Below, in pieces: positions 1 through 11,333 of a DNA stretch of 64,000 nt; the stretch's first letter is position 1; every line of letters begins with the position of its first letter. The translations under genes were made by a program, and so were the position numbers. The stretch comes from Rhyacichthys aspro (lineage: Eukaryota > Chordata > Actinopteri > Gobiiformes > Rhyacichthyidae), in NCBI GenBank assembly GCA_036850595.1, contig CM072151.1, positions 17,337,307 to 17,401,306 on the forward strand. Direction: 5' to 3'. Below the pieces are notes generated by a model. That model did not search any database, was not told the DNA's origin, and saw only the letters and a list, made by a program, of their open reading frames with translations.

Positions 1-507
1 AGCTCGTGCTAAAGGGGAATTCACTGGAGGAAAATAGCCATAGCTACCTCTCCCACATGGCTGCTGGGCAGGAAAAAACTTTCATTTGAACTGTAGTCCC
101 TCATTTCCTGCTGCCACTGGCTGCCATGACAAACCAAGCAATCTGTCACAACACAAACAGAATTGGTGCAACAGATGACCAAGGACTTTAGGGTCCTGAC
201 AGCTGAGGGTCCAACAAATGCACACAATGTACATAAGGTACGGAATAATACATAGCTGTACAACAAAGTGTGGCTATTATTGTAGAGTCAGTGAAGTGGC
301 TTGACATCTCTAACATGACTTGATGACAACATCCCTCAGTCAATTACACAATGAGACTCCTTCAGATTTCTGTAACTGAGGAGATGCCAAACTGTTGTGG
401 TAGTAGTTATTAATGTGTAGAGCAGCTGTGGCTAGGCAGTTTGACCAGTTTTGAACACAGACATGGGTGTAAGGCCAGACACCTCCCAAGACAAGCCTGT
501 CACTCAC
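1..507 (-). other. slain2: slain2 intron 1, 5' part
   Basis: The splice donor of the first slain2 exon reads GTGAGT on the minus strand just below 508, so this stretch is the beginning of intron 1 and runs off the window. No further exon, repeat or RNA gene is recognised here. Confidence 0.7.
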
Positions 508-971
508 CAGCTGTCCTCGTCTTCGTGAAGACAATCCATGTCCTCCAAGTCTAAGATTTCTACTTCATCTAAGATTGATGTTTCGCCTTCATCTGTAAAC
601 CCTCCAGTTGTGTCTGTATAAAGTGAGTTCCTACTGGACAGAGGGGTGGCACCCGTAGCCCCTTCACTGTCGTACGCCCTCCTGAAACTGATGCCGTCGT
701 ACGACAGTCTGGGGCTCAGGCAGCGGCTGTTCTCCACCAGCCCGCCGAACCCCACCCCAGTGTAGCCGGTCAACCCGGCTGCCAGCCCCACTGCCAGAGA
801 CGGGTCGTAGCCGGCGCTCAGGGGTCTGTGGCTCCCTGACATCGCCCCGGACGAAGACAACATAGTAGACCTACTCCGGAGCTGCTCGTTTTGCTGTTCG
901 AGTTTCTTCACCAAGTCCTGGAGCTTCCGCACCTCCAAGTCCGCGTTGATATTTGAGTTGATATCCTCCAT
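508..971 (-). CDS. slain2: SLAIN motif family protein, first coding exon (partial, probably slain2)
   Basis: SLAIN proteins are microtubule plus-end tracking factors that bind EB proteins, CLASPs and ch-TOG and promote persistent microtubule growth. This exon encodes about 154 residues from ATG 969-971. The N-terminus MEDINSNINADLEVRKL, followed by a short coiled coil (about residues 10-34, ending KLEQQNEQLRSRS), is the family hallmark. After a Ser/Gly-rich linker the exon ends in an acidic stretch with DEVEIL and EDEDSW, as family members do before the LY residues of the next exon. The donor GTGAGT splits the Trp codon (TG|G), so the apparent stop just after it is intronic. The opening residues look closer to SLAIN2 than to SLAIN1, whose N-terminus is longer. 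A slain1 paralogue is the alternative. The remaining exons are outside the window to the left. Confidence 0.85.
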
Positions 972-1434
972 AGTGGCTTCTCTCAGCCTACCGAAAATAT
1001 GCGGCGGTGTGTGGTATTCCCCCTCTTTTCTTTGCCCAATGTCCTTTATCGCTGTTGACTTTTGTCTTCTCTACGTCTTCAGTGAAGACACGGCGGTGTT
1101 GAGTTGACTTAAATCGTTAAACACCGTCATCTTCTCCGGTTAGTCGCACTCAGGGTCGAGGCCATTTTCATAATAGTCGTCACCAACTGAGAAAGACCAA
1201 CAGGCGGCGGACTGTACACGTCACCGCGTAACGGTCGGGAGCGAGCACGTAACCAACACCTATTTTCACGCGCACACGTCATTTACATGGTATTTGCCCA
1301 TTTGTTTACAGTTGACTCCGCGACATTAGCTAGCAGATTACAACGCGTATTACAATGCAGTAATCAGTTTTATTCTTACACAAAATTAACCTAAAATAAA
1401 GTAAATAATGTATAAAACAGATAGAAAATTAAAA
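972..1434 (-). promoter_or_regulatory. slain2: slain2 5'UTR and promoter region, squeezed against the anapc4 3' end
   Basis: This gap between the slain2 ATG and the anapc4 poly(A) site must hold the slain2 leader and core promoter unless there is a distant 5' exon. Bases 1060-1280 are visibly richer in CpG than the flanks. No convincing TATA box is seen on the minus strand, which suggests a CpG-type housekeeping promoter. This is an inference from spacing and composition; no transcription start can be fixed. Confidence 0.5.
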
Positions 1435-1451
1435 ACAAGGAAAAAAAAACT

Positions 1452-1457
1452 TTATTT
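1452..1457 (-). terminator. anapc4: anapc4 polyadenylation signal
   Basis: TTTATT on the plus strand is AATAAA on the minus strand, about 100 bases past the anapc4 stop codon. Cleavage would fall near 1430-1440. This makes a short 3'UTR of roughly 115 bases. Confidence 0.65.
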
Positions 1458-1554
1458 TTTACATATTTCTTATACATTTGGTATTATTACCATTTTACAA
1501 ATTATTTACTAATATATGAAATAATGTAGCAAAACAAGTGGGTGCTCAGAGGTA

Positions 1555-4500
1555 TTAACACAATTCTAGGGCTTCTTCTGATTCCAATTTCTCCTCTGTA
1601 TTTTGATCTTCCCTGCGCTTTTCAGTTTCATCCTTAGCTGTTATACCCTCTTCTTCATGTCCCTGATTGGACATGGTTGTTTCCAGCACATCCTGGTCAG
1701 CCGTTGCATTCTGGGACTCAGCTCCTTCCTCATCCTCATCTTCAACATCCATCTCAAAAACCCGTATGTGTCTCAGATTTGCACTCAGCTGCCAAGAGAG
1801 AAGTATAAATCTCTTTTAAAACTATCCATTTAATTCATTCACTGCACAAAAAGGAAGGACAATAAAAGATCGATCACTGTTGCCAATTTGTAGACCTTGC
1901 AGAATGCATGACTCCTTAATAACGTCCAATTAAAAAAAAAAACAACCTACACATGTTAGGTACTGCCAGAAATTAAGAACATACCACACAGGCCACTTTG
2001 CGAATGCCATTTACAGCTACAAACTGAGCCTTCATGTTTTCTAGTTCCCTCCACTGATTACCCAACAGGATCGCATTGCATGGGATGCCACTGCTTTGCT
2101 GGTCCAGCCTAGAAATCAATGACATTTAGTTATTTACTTATAACTTATGTTTATATAGTTATACTTTTTTGTCTTCTTATTCAACTGTGACTTAAACAAA
2201 CCTAAGGCTGGGCTCCCAGATGAATTCAGTCTCACAACTAAGTGTAGAAGCAAGAGGGAGCTGAGCCAGGATGCGCCTACTGTTTTCTTCTTCTGATCCT
2301 TGTAAGACGACGGTTAACATTTCATCGTCATAGAAACGAGCATCCAGGCACTTGTATACATAATGAGGCCTAAAAAAGACAATAACAGTTAAATACACAA
2401 GGGGCCAAGTCTGCAATTCACACATACCAATGCTGACTGACTGGCACTCACTGTGCTGCAGCACTGTCATTGTCTACAATGTCGAGTAGGTGGGTAAGAT
2501 TGATGGACATCACACTGTTGGCAATGGGTCTATAAAGGAAGAAATATAGTCAAAAACACATGGTTAAGTATTGTAAAAAAAACTCAAAACACTGACTGCT
2601 ACCTGTGTGGATCTGTTGATTTCCGTAATAGGTAGAGTTTGGAGGGTGAAATTTCTGGCATGCTGAAAACAACATAGTGCACTTTGGCTTTCTTGTCATT
2701 CCACCTATTGGTCAAAACAGGTTTAAATAAGGACAAAAGGCCACTTTACTGTTGCCATCAAAACTCTCTAATCGCAATTTACTTACAAGGATGGGAGCTC
2801 AAAAAGCCGTGGAGTGTTTTCTGAACTGCAAAAACATTAAAGACAACTTTTTAAAAACACTTTTTTTTTCACACAGTTCTAACAGAGGCCAATAATCATA
2901 CCTTTGTGGCACAGTGTAAAGAGGCAAAAAGAGAGCCTGCTTTACAGACTTTCCAATAACTTCCTGCAAGGGATTAATAAATGTATTAAGTTTCCTTTAG
3001 TTGGATTATATCTAACTGGTGTCACTCCTAAATATATTGGTAGCTGAGAAGAAGAACAGATCAAACTTACTGCAGGTTTCTGTAGACACTGCTCAATAAC
3101 ACTCTCCATCATCCTCTTGACAAAGTGCAAAGACTTTTGAGGATATGAAGGAAAGAGCAAGGGGCTTTCTAGATAAACCAGTCAGAGATTTGACATGTTA
3201 ACAATAAAATAAAAAAAAAATACTGTCACAGCCTAAAATAACTGTTGCAATAAGGTAGTTTCAGAATTGCATAAATTATAGTTTTACAAAAATCCTTGTT
3301 TACCTTTCAGGTGTGTGCTCTCTTGTAAAAACTTCAGCCACTGGTTTCCTTTCGTGTTGGGAGGAGACACAAGGTCCTCTTCTTCATCCTTCAGGTACTA
3401 CAACATCCAAAGAATATTTTGTTAGACTTTTCCAAATAAAAAACCCCCCCAAAACATTATAAACTACCAAAACTCTCACCTGACCCACTCGTTCAACATT
3501 AAAGTACTTTCCTTTACGATCGAAGAGTTCCTCGTTCTATTAAATCAAGTAAATTTAAAGAGTTGTAAATTTTAATTTAATAAAAGTACGTTTATACATT
3601 TTTAATAACGATATGATATGTGTGTCTTAATAGTTTAATTAATATAATATACAGACCTCACTGAAATGCTCAGATAGGAAGTCCGCAACAAATGCTATAT
3701 CCTTCTGAGTCATCTGAGGGGAAAAAAAAGTTAACTTTGGTGTCATGTAATTTAGGGACACCTCAATCACAGAAATTTTGTAATAACTTACCTTATTGAG
3801 TTCTGGGGGCACATGCTCCTCACACATTCTTAGCATTGCTGTGGGAAAAACAGTAGTAGTTAAAGTACTATTTGTTATGTAACTCAACGTTAAGTTAAAA
3901 CAAATGACAGTGCACCGTTTTTATTTTTACAATTTGAATCCTTACCTACATAGAGCCATCGAAAAAATGCTTTAAAGTTTTTCATACTTCTATCAATTAC
4001 CCTAAAACAAATGTAAAAGAATGATTTATTATGCATCTAAGACATGAGTAGACATTTAGCAGTAGTGTTTAGACTCACTGTAGGAGTTCATTGGCCTTTA
4101 GAGAAAAAGAACCCACAGCTGTAATTGCACCTAAAAAGATCAAATACACAGGCATTTGTAGATGAGCTGATGCAATAGATTTTCAGTCAGGTTAATAATA
4201 CCATACCTTCTAAAGCCACTGAATCCAGACCAAGGGGCTCAAACTTTTGCTTCCAAAGGGACATTCCTTTAACTTCACTGAGGTGATACAACAGAGCCTC
4301 AGAGCCACTACAGCAAGTAAAAAAGAGAGGGACTTTTATATTCTGAAATTCTTGTGAAGCATGTGACTATGCAGTGACTAATGAAAAATACCTCTGCAGG
4401 TGGCTGATGACGAGCTTCTGAATACTGGAGTAGGATGACTCAATGGACTGGCCAAGCTTCTTTAGGCCCTAACATTAAAAACATAAAAGTTAAAGCATTT

Positions 4501-6489
4501 CATCAATTATCACATACTGAACTTATCCTTGACTAATGGTCTACAATAGGTCTCACCTTGACAGTTAGTTGGTTCATAAGAAGAGCTTGTAGTTCAGGGC
4601 TATAAAAAATAAATATGTTTTTTCTATTATGATGATATCCTCTGAAGCAAGTCACTAAATGTTTGGTTACCACCTACAGGACACTTTGAGCACTACAACG
4701 TGATTGTATAGATATGAACTGAATAGACTTTCATCACCTTGACTGTCCCCATAGCAAAAGCTCAAGGAACTCATCTTGAACTTGAGTGCTTGTATTCTTT
4801 TCCTGTATGAAAAAAACAACAAAAATGTGACCACTTGCTTAATATTTTGCAGTGCAATACCCGGCTCTGACTATTGACCTGAACAAATTTAGTGAGACGA
4901 AGGTCCATCTGCATAAGAATGTCCTCCCAGGCTTCACACATGCAGGTGAGGGATAGGTGCAGGTACTGCAGCAGTGTGGAGATGTGGGTAAACTTACGAG
5001 CCATCCTAGTGACCTCTGGCAGACATTCAGACAGCAACCCTGTGTCTAGCTGTAAGACGAGAAAGGTGCTTTAATGAGGAAATTCAAGAAAGGAACAAAA
5101 AGCAAGACTTCTTAAAATTCTCACCTGACAGTAACAGATCTCTGGGTCATTGTCAGCTGATCTAACCTCTGCGATGATGGACAGAGATTTTAAATCACTC
5201 GATAGACTGAGGCTGCGGCACGTTCCTGCAACCTATAGGTTTGAAATTTACAATATCAGAGCTTTTTTTTTAAATTTATTTTACATTTATAATTGTAGTT
5301 ACGGTCCTACTAATGCAGAGTGAACAATATATTATAAGTATATGGACACCTAAGAATAAGAAAACCTTTATTAGTCCCATGGTGGGGAAATTAAGTAAAG
5401 TACCAAAATACTAAGTAAATAACCAAAATACTTACTCCATTTAAAGTGGCAATCTTGTACATCCCATAGGCATAAAGCTCCACAGAACCAGTGTCTCCTC
5501 CAAGAACAAGTATGTTCAGTCTAAGCAAGTAAAAAGTTGTCCCATCAATCCAAAACTGTACATTTTTTAAGTTTTGTGTTGTATTTTCTGAATGGAGAGC
5601 ATCTCTGTTTACCTGACTTCTCCCAGGAGGTTCATTATCTCATCAGACTTTTCCTCACTGTTATACAGACATATAAGCTTGTATTTTTTCAAAGCTAAAA
5701 TACATGTAATATGAATGCTTTACTATACATTTAATGGATCTCACCTGAAGATCTTTGATGTTGTACTGTAGCTGAAAAAACAGCATATAAACAAATGTGA
5801 GTTAAGGTTAAAAGAATACTAATTACATGTGTATTGACTGCTATTGTTACCTTTTTGGAAGTGATGGTAACTTTGGAAGAAAAAGTACAGATTCATCCTC
5901 AGAGTTGTAGAAGGTAGTCAGTGCACTAAGACATTTCCAAAATAATAGATAAATATCACTATCTTATATTACAGACTTTTTGTTTTAATGATTGCACTTA
6001 CCTGTTCTCTTCCGTCACCTCCATCCAGTGCATGCAGGTCACAGGGGTTTGTATTGGGAATACGTGGAGGATCTCTGCCTTCTCCACTCCACACAGAACT
6101 ACCTGCTTGGTGTCTCCAAGACTGAAAGCCAGTACTGAAAAAATATTTCATTAAGATTCTGTCTAAGCAGACCTAACCTTAAGGCAAGTAAAGTAAAGTG
6201 TCTTACTTTTTCCATCAGGTCTCCAGGCAAGTGCTGTAATGTCCTTCCCTGTATGCTCACCTGGTGGTAAACTCCATACTCTCTGAAAACTTGCAAGGCG
6301 ATGGAGGAGCAGCTATTGACACAAAAATGGTTAGTATTCATATAAAACACATTGTTGCAAAAATACATATCTGGCTCCCACCTCTCCGCTTGTGTTAGCA
6401 AGAGCAATAAGATCCCTTTTAGGAGACCATGCCATACATAACACAGGGTTTGGAAGCTGCTTCTCTCCCACCTGCCGGAAAGCAGGCAT
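1555..6489 (-). CDS. anapc4: Anaphase-promoting complex subunit 4 (complete, 27 coding exons)
   Basis: ANAPC4 (APC4) is a scaffold subunit of the APC/C, the nuclear ubiquitin ligase that targets securin and cyclin B. It begins MPAFRQVGEKQLPNPVLCMA at 6489. Exons, 5' to 3': 6382-6489, 6207-6312, 6002-6134, 5851-5925, 5745-5771, 5613-5657, 5436-5520, 5125-5232, 4879-5049, 4738-4802, 4557-4599, 4392-4468, 4207-4307, 4079-4130, 3946-4001, 3792-3838, 3657-3713, 3480-3536, 3304-3397, 3071-3168, 2902-2963, 2787-2825, 2603-2704, 2452-2529, 2202-2369, 1985-2108, 1555-1788. They total 2412 nt, 803 residues plus stop, against about 808 in human, with every junction GT..AG and in frame. The N-terminal WD40-like fold spans roughly residues 1-230 and the long helical APC4 domain about 230-450. 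The last 65 residues are an acidic tail. Introns are short (about 70-200 bases). Confidence 0.96.
5365..5392. repeat. Short interspersed repeat remnant in anapc4 intron 7
   Basis: The text around TTTATTAGTCCC..GGGGAAATT resembles the common fish repeat end 'tttattgatccc..ggggaaatt'. It is only a fragment, sits in an intron and has no effect on the gene. Confidence 0.4.
5745..5771 (-). CDS. anapc4: 27-nt microexon of anapc4
   Basis: This exon adds nine codons (S/Y-S-T-T-S-K-I-F) between two phase-2 junctions. It lies in the loop that in human reads NYSNTSKIF, so it is real and ancestral. It has AG before and GTGAGA after on the minus strand. Skipping it would keep the frame. Confidence 0.85.
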
Positions 6490-7033
6490 GTTGGCTGCAA
6501 AATGACAACAAATACCTTTGCTTCAGTTATTAATATTTTAACTAACTGTAGACGACATATTAGTCAACGATTTAATGACACTAACTTCGACTGTTCTATA
6601 TGAAAAAAGTCCCAGTCGTGATAAACATATAACACACATTGCATTACATTTACTGTATACATAGTACATTCTTGCTTGAATTCATCATTACGTGTCAACA
6701 CGGACCTTTCCTTAATATTCTAAACTTGTTTAGTAAAAAGCTTTCGGATATTTAGCTTAATTAAGCATAACGAGTGGAAATGGACACAGAAAATATGATA
6801 ATAGATTAATCTTTGAATGATGAACAGTAGCCTGAACATGAGTTGAAGCCCAATATTACAGTGACAAAAGACATTGTTGCTTTAGCCCTCAGTAAATAGC
6901 AAGTTAAGTGTTGACAGGCGACAACTCGTAATGCATACTGCTAATGTTATCATGTTAGCATAGAAGCGTAGCTAGCAGTGTCATGAAAATAAGTTTAAAA
7001 AAATAATGGATACTAAAAGTCATAGCAACTTAC

Positions 7034-7130
7034 AGAGTAAATAAGCAAAAGCAGGTAAGAACTGACCTCTTTTAGTTGGAATGGCGTATAAACTACTGCA
7101 TTTATGTTTTGCGTTACGCGGATAGCGCCA
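7034..7130 (-). promoter_or_regulatory. anapc4: Probable non-coding first exon and start region of anapc4
   Basis: The ATG exon has an acceptor (TTTGCAG) five bases before the ATG, so a non-coding exon must lie upstream. On the minus strand a perfect donor GTAAGT ends an exon at 7034; a second, weaker donor (GTCAGT) would end it at 7067. The upper edge is a guess. A GTATGGCGC stretch near 7125 resembles a YY1 element, common at TATA-less starts. Confidence 0.45.
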
Positions 7131-7362
7131 TACTTTTTTTTTGGGCCAATCACTGCATTTCAACGGAAAGCCAGGAGTGACATGTAGCTCAAAAAGCAAT
7201 TCGTAAATGGTCGAGGGAGTGAGAGTGTTTTAGTGTACATTTTGTGTTCGTTACTGAAAGTAAAAAACCGCATGACATTTTTAAAAGTTGAACACTTAAA
7301 TACAACAACCATACAAATGGTTTAAAATTCAAATAACATTTTATATTCCAAATGTAAGTTCT

Positions 7363-7456
<94 letters not shown>

Positions 7457-8279
7457 GGTTGTTGAAATATACACAACTCACTGTTTTGGTTTTATGTAAA
7501 AGAACCCATTATGTTTAAGTTTTTAAACATTTATTAGTTAAGGGTTATATTTTGATTGTTGCCTTTAACCTCATGATACATGATGTTAATATGCATCCTC
7601 GTGGGTGAACACATGCCTGTGAGTACAGTGATTACATTGGAAATTCCTTCCAACATTATCACTGGCACTTAAGTGTAATCAGTAGATTGACGAAAGAACC
7701 AGAATAGCTCAGAGAGCACAAAATGTGATAGTGGCCTAGAAATAGACCCAGTGAGGCAAGTGATGGTTCTCTTGCCCTGTAAGCCAATGTTTTGGCATTA
7801 GTCTAAGCTGTCTTTGTCAAGAAGAGCAGATGTAAAATGCAAAGGCAAAAAGTGTTGTACTGTGTTACCCCATGATAAGAAGTACTGATTTTAACTGAAC
7901 AAACTAGCCCTCCTATTTCTATAACAGATATGTGGGTGGTCTAGGGTCATTGGGTCAACTCAGCTGGATGCCGTAGCTTCTGTTACTTAACCAGCATATT
8001 ACACATCTTTACTAAATGAATCATAACTCAGTCAGAATCTTTCAAAGACATCTCTTTATTAAACAAATCTGTCTTCATAAAAGTAGCCAATAACACAATA
8101 TTAGGTACACAATAGGATTGTGTGGGTTCAAATTTTATATTACCCTTGTTTCAAGCCACTTTCTGTTTTCGTTTTCTTTAGCGGTCATTAATTATATTTG
8201 CTCAAAAACACTAGTCTTTAAAAAATATCTGCTATAGCTTCTGTTCCACAGTACTACCTTTATGCTCTGTCTTCTTGCC
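7131..8279. other. Intergenic stretch between anapc4 and palld 5' region
   Basis: AT-rich sequence with one long TA microsatellite and no recognisable exon, RNA gene or transposon. Any palld or anapc4 enhancers here are not visible from motifs alone. Confidence 0.6.
7368..7451. repeat. (TA)n microsatellite, about 42 units
   Basis: 84 bases of uninterrupted alternating T and A, followed by ACACAT. It is perfectly pure, which suggests it is still mutable in length. In one reading frame it produces a meaningless Tyr-Ile repeat that should not be annotated as protein. Confidence 0.98.
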
Positions 8280-8552
8280 AATATTCTAGCTGTGAAACCT
8301 GAGCCAGGGGCCAAATATAGACTCACACAGTGAGAAGTTAGAGACCGAGACAGATGGGACAGCAGGCCACTGCAGAGGCAACGTGCAATTGGACCCTAAG
8401 CCTGAGAGAGTTCCTGCCGACAACCCGACCAATAAGGCTCCTCTTTTGGGAAGAGACGTCGTTTTGTGTCGTTTTGTCTCATTTTTAACTTTAAACAAGA
8501 CAAAGCTGGAACAAAGAGCACCAGGAGAAACATTTCAATAACTTACCTCAAG
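8280..8552 (+). promoter_or_regulatory. palld: Candidate distal palld promoter and 5' non-coding exon
   Basis: This block holds an SRF-box-like CCAAATATAG near 8311, a CCAAT box at 8429-8433 and a CRE-like GACGTC at 8455-8460. It ends with an exon-like segment and a strong donor CTCAAG|GTGAGT at 8552. It lies 1.8 kb before the first palld coding exon, which itself has an acceptor directly in front of its ATG and so needs an upstream exon. Transcript data would decide; other upstream exons are possible. Confidence 0.35.
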
Positions 8553-9477
8553 GTGAGTTTTGATCTGTTTTTGTTCATGTCCCTCTCAGTAATACATGAT
8601 TGTTTTATGTTAAATATGTGCACAGTAGTTGCTACATATCATACATGCCTTACACACTCTCGCTTAATAAACAAGTACAATATTGTTATTTTAGAAGTAT
8701 ATTTAATAGGGTGTTGCCGATACTGTCTAAAGGTCATGCTGCATTGCTGTATGAAATAAAACCAGGTTATTGTTATATGATTGAATAAATACTATGCGAG
8801 ATCTAAAGATATTAATATTGTTGATGGCACTGACAAGGCCAACAAAGCATGAGTCTTCTGCTACAAATTTCCACATTCATATTTAATCAGTGCCGTAGTG
8901 TCATTGTTGGCATGACATAATACAGCATTTGAAGAAGATAGTGTTGGTTTTCTTCCTCAATGCTGAAACAAGGTCTTTGTTAGTTTTACCTGTGTTTGCT
9001 TCAAAGACCACGTTCAGGGCTGGGTTATGCTGCTGCTGTGAAACATAGCCCAGGGGATTAAAAATAACAACAGCTGGTCTTCAGGACGCCATGAGGCTGC
9101 TGAGTGTTGCTCTGTGTTACACACATCAATACTGTCAGTTTCTCATCAGACAACTACAGATCACACAACAGAAAATATGTTGATACCACATAAACATTTG
9201 GTAGATGTGACTTATCACATCACTTAGGTTTAGCATATATCAAATATCAAATAGTCTTGAATAGTCACTTATTAGTAACAGTGCACTTGGAGATGCACTT
9301 GACATTTAAGTGAAGTGTAGTTGTAATGACTTATTTATACAAAATATGTTCACAAATGCATTTAATAAATATGCAGATATCTTATTGTTACAGTGTATAC
9401 AACAAGAGTTAATTTGACTTCAATTATAAGTCTATTTAATTAATTCTATGAACTTGTTTTGTATGAGCTTTTCCTTG

Positions 9478-9650
9478 AATCCATTCACAAGGGTTCACAA
9501 GCCAGTACACCTTTGTGCCGGTCCCAAGCCCAGATAAATGTGGGTTTGGCTTGTGTCTGGAAGGGCATACTTATGCTAGACTAAATACGACCACTAGATG
9601 ATCTGCTGTGGCGGCCCGTGAAAGGAGCAGCTGAAAGGAGAGGATTGTGT
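9478..9650. repeat. Teleost non-LTR/SINE-type 3' tail fragment
   Basis: The phrases 'acctttgtgccggtcccaag', 'aagggcat' and 'ctgtggcgg..gagcagctgaaagg' are the worn form of a 3' tail found in very many fish repeats. No head or open frame remains. The same tail type recurs at 20745-20790. The family (RTE- or L2-like LINE partner) is not settled here. Confidence 0.7.
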
Positions 9651-9787
9651 GGGCTTTTCCTTAAACTTCTCTAATGTGTGTGTTATTGTATATCACAAAA
9701 TACTACATTAAAAATGTTTACTCAGTTTTTTGTAACATCTTATAATAACATCGGGTGATTTCGTTCCAGTAAAGCTATGGCTTTTAC

Positions 9788-9945
9788 TCTTTCATTCATT
9801 CATACATTCATTTTCTACAGTTATGGGTCGCTGAGCGCTTGAGGCCCTGAAAAATAAACAGGTAATGACTGGGCACAACACTTAGAGACATAAATGACAG
9901 GCAACCATTGACTCTTATATTTATTCACTCTGGGTAGTAGTAACT
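9788..9945. repeat. Dispersed teleost repeat fragment
   Basis: It starts with tandem TTCATTCATT, then 'ttctacag..tatgggtcgctg', and later 'acaacacttagagacata..ggcaaccattgactct'. This order is typical of a common fish repeat end. No coding capacity. Confidence 0.55.
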
Positions 9946-10383
9946 ACTGGGGGCAGTAACCAGTTCACACATATGAACATGCTGAAGATATGCTGACTTC
10001 ATACAGAAAAGCCACCTGGTGTTTTATGTACGTACATCATTATTCTTAACTCCTGAAAATAAGAAAAGTGTTTTTTGTTTTAGTTGTTACTTTACTATAA
10101 CACATGAGGCATAAAATGACAAAAATATATTCTGACAAAGCCAGAGTCAGTACAAAATGCTGTTCATCTTCACTATGACCAAAGTGAAATCCTCTGCTAA
10201 TACCCACCAACTGTGGTGGGACAGCACTGGCCTGAGTCACCCAGCCTGCTTTGGCCCAGTACTGTACTCTATTTTCTGAGAATGACTCCTCTTGTGTTTG
10301 TCATTTGCAGTTCTATTAATGGCTGTTTTACATTCAGTCTAAACTGTACCGTCTGTCTAAATGTGGCTGCTGTGTATTTCAGG

Positions 10384-11333
10384 ATGCAGGACGGGAGTTG
10401 GAACCAGCCACTCCCCATCTCTCTGCTGCTGAAGGACCCAGCAGCTGGAAACCTGGAGGGTGATGGTGGTGTGTTTTCTGAGGCTTCCTCTGATGGGGAG
10501 GTCTGCCTAGACTCCACTACAGAGCTGGATTCTGGAGACTTTGCAGATCTTACTTCTTTTCTGTCTGCCGAGGAGATTAATCGTAGCTTAGATCTGGCCC
10601 GAGAGGCCTTTGGTGATGACCCAGGTTCCCCTAATCCTCCATCTCAGGAGCAGGTTCTCCCAGTGCCCACGCAGACTATTGAACACCCCACCTCCAGCCC
10701 TAACCTACAGCACCCAACCAAAGCTCCCTGTCCCGATGACAGTTCCTCAGTTAAAGGACCATCCAGCCAGAGTGCCCCCCTCACCAGGCCTGTTGTACAG
10801 GCACCAAGTGAGGCTACAGGTGATAAGGTTGTCCGCCACAAGCCCCTGCAGCCAGTGTATAAGCAGGATAAACCCAGGCTGCTCCATGAAGGCCTGGAGC
10901 TGAATGACCGCGCAGCGTCAGCCACAGAGTTCTGCAGCCGTGCAGCCACCTTCATAGAGGAGCTATCATCCATCTTCAAAGGTACGGCTCATGTGGAGCA
11001 GCAAGTGGAGGAGGACTCCTCTTCTCCCGACAGTGGGTATCTGTCTCCTAGGAGTCAGCGGCCAGTCCCCCAGGGCTCAGCCTGTGCTCCCCCTCTGCCC
11101 CCTGCTCACCAGGAGGAAGTTCCATACAGTCAGACCACCACTGTGTGCCCTCAGCCTGGAGTTGCGGGACCAGTAGCTGCTTCTGTAAGGTACCAACAGT
11201 TAGGGGCTCCAGCCACATGTGGATCACTGTCCCCTCCTCGCTTCCTTCAGAAACTCAAAAGCCAGGAGGTGGCCGAGGGCAGTCCCATCCGACTGGAGTG
11301 CAGGGTCACAGGAAACCCACTGCCCCTCGTCAG
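10384..11333 (+). CDS. palld: palld coding exon 1: N-terminal region and first half of Ig1
   Basis: It encodes residues 1-316. The segment FADLTSFLSAEEINRSLDLA matches the conserved palladin N-terminal helix (human LSAFLSQEEINKSLDLA). Near residue 215 is CSRAATFIEELSSIFKG, and near 240 SSSPDSGYLSPRS, both palladin landmarks. The last 31 residues (RFLQKLKSQEVAEG.., LECRVTGNP) are the A-C strands of Ig1. The donor CAG|GTACAG splits an Arg codon, and the other half of Ig1 lies 17 kb away. The linker between residues 70 and 210 is Pro/Ser-rich and poorly conserved. Confidence 0.95.

Noticed and set aside
6099..6500. 133-codon minus-strand open frame
   Set aside because: It crosses anapc4 exons 1 and 2 out of frame; the anapc4 frame is certain.
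7189..7476. Open frame with a long Tyr-Ile repeat
   Set aside because: It is a translation of the TA microsatellite; no protein family has this form.
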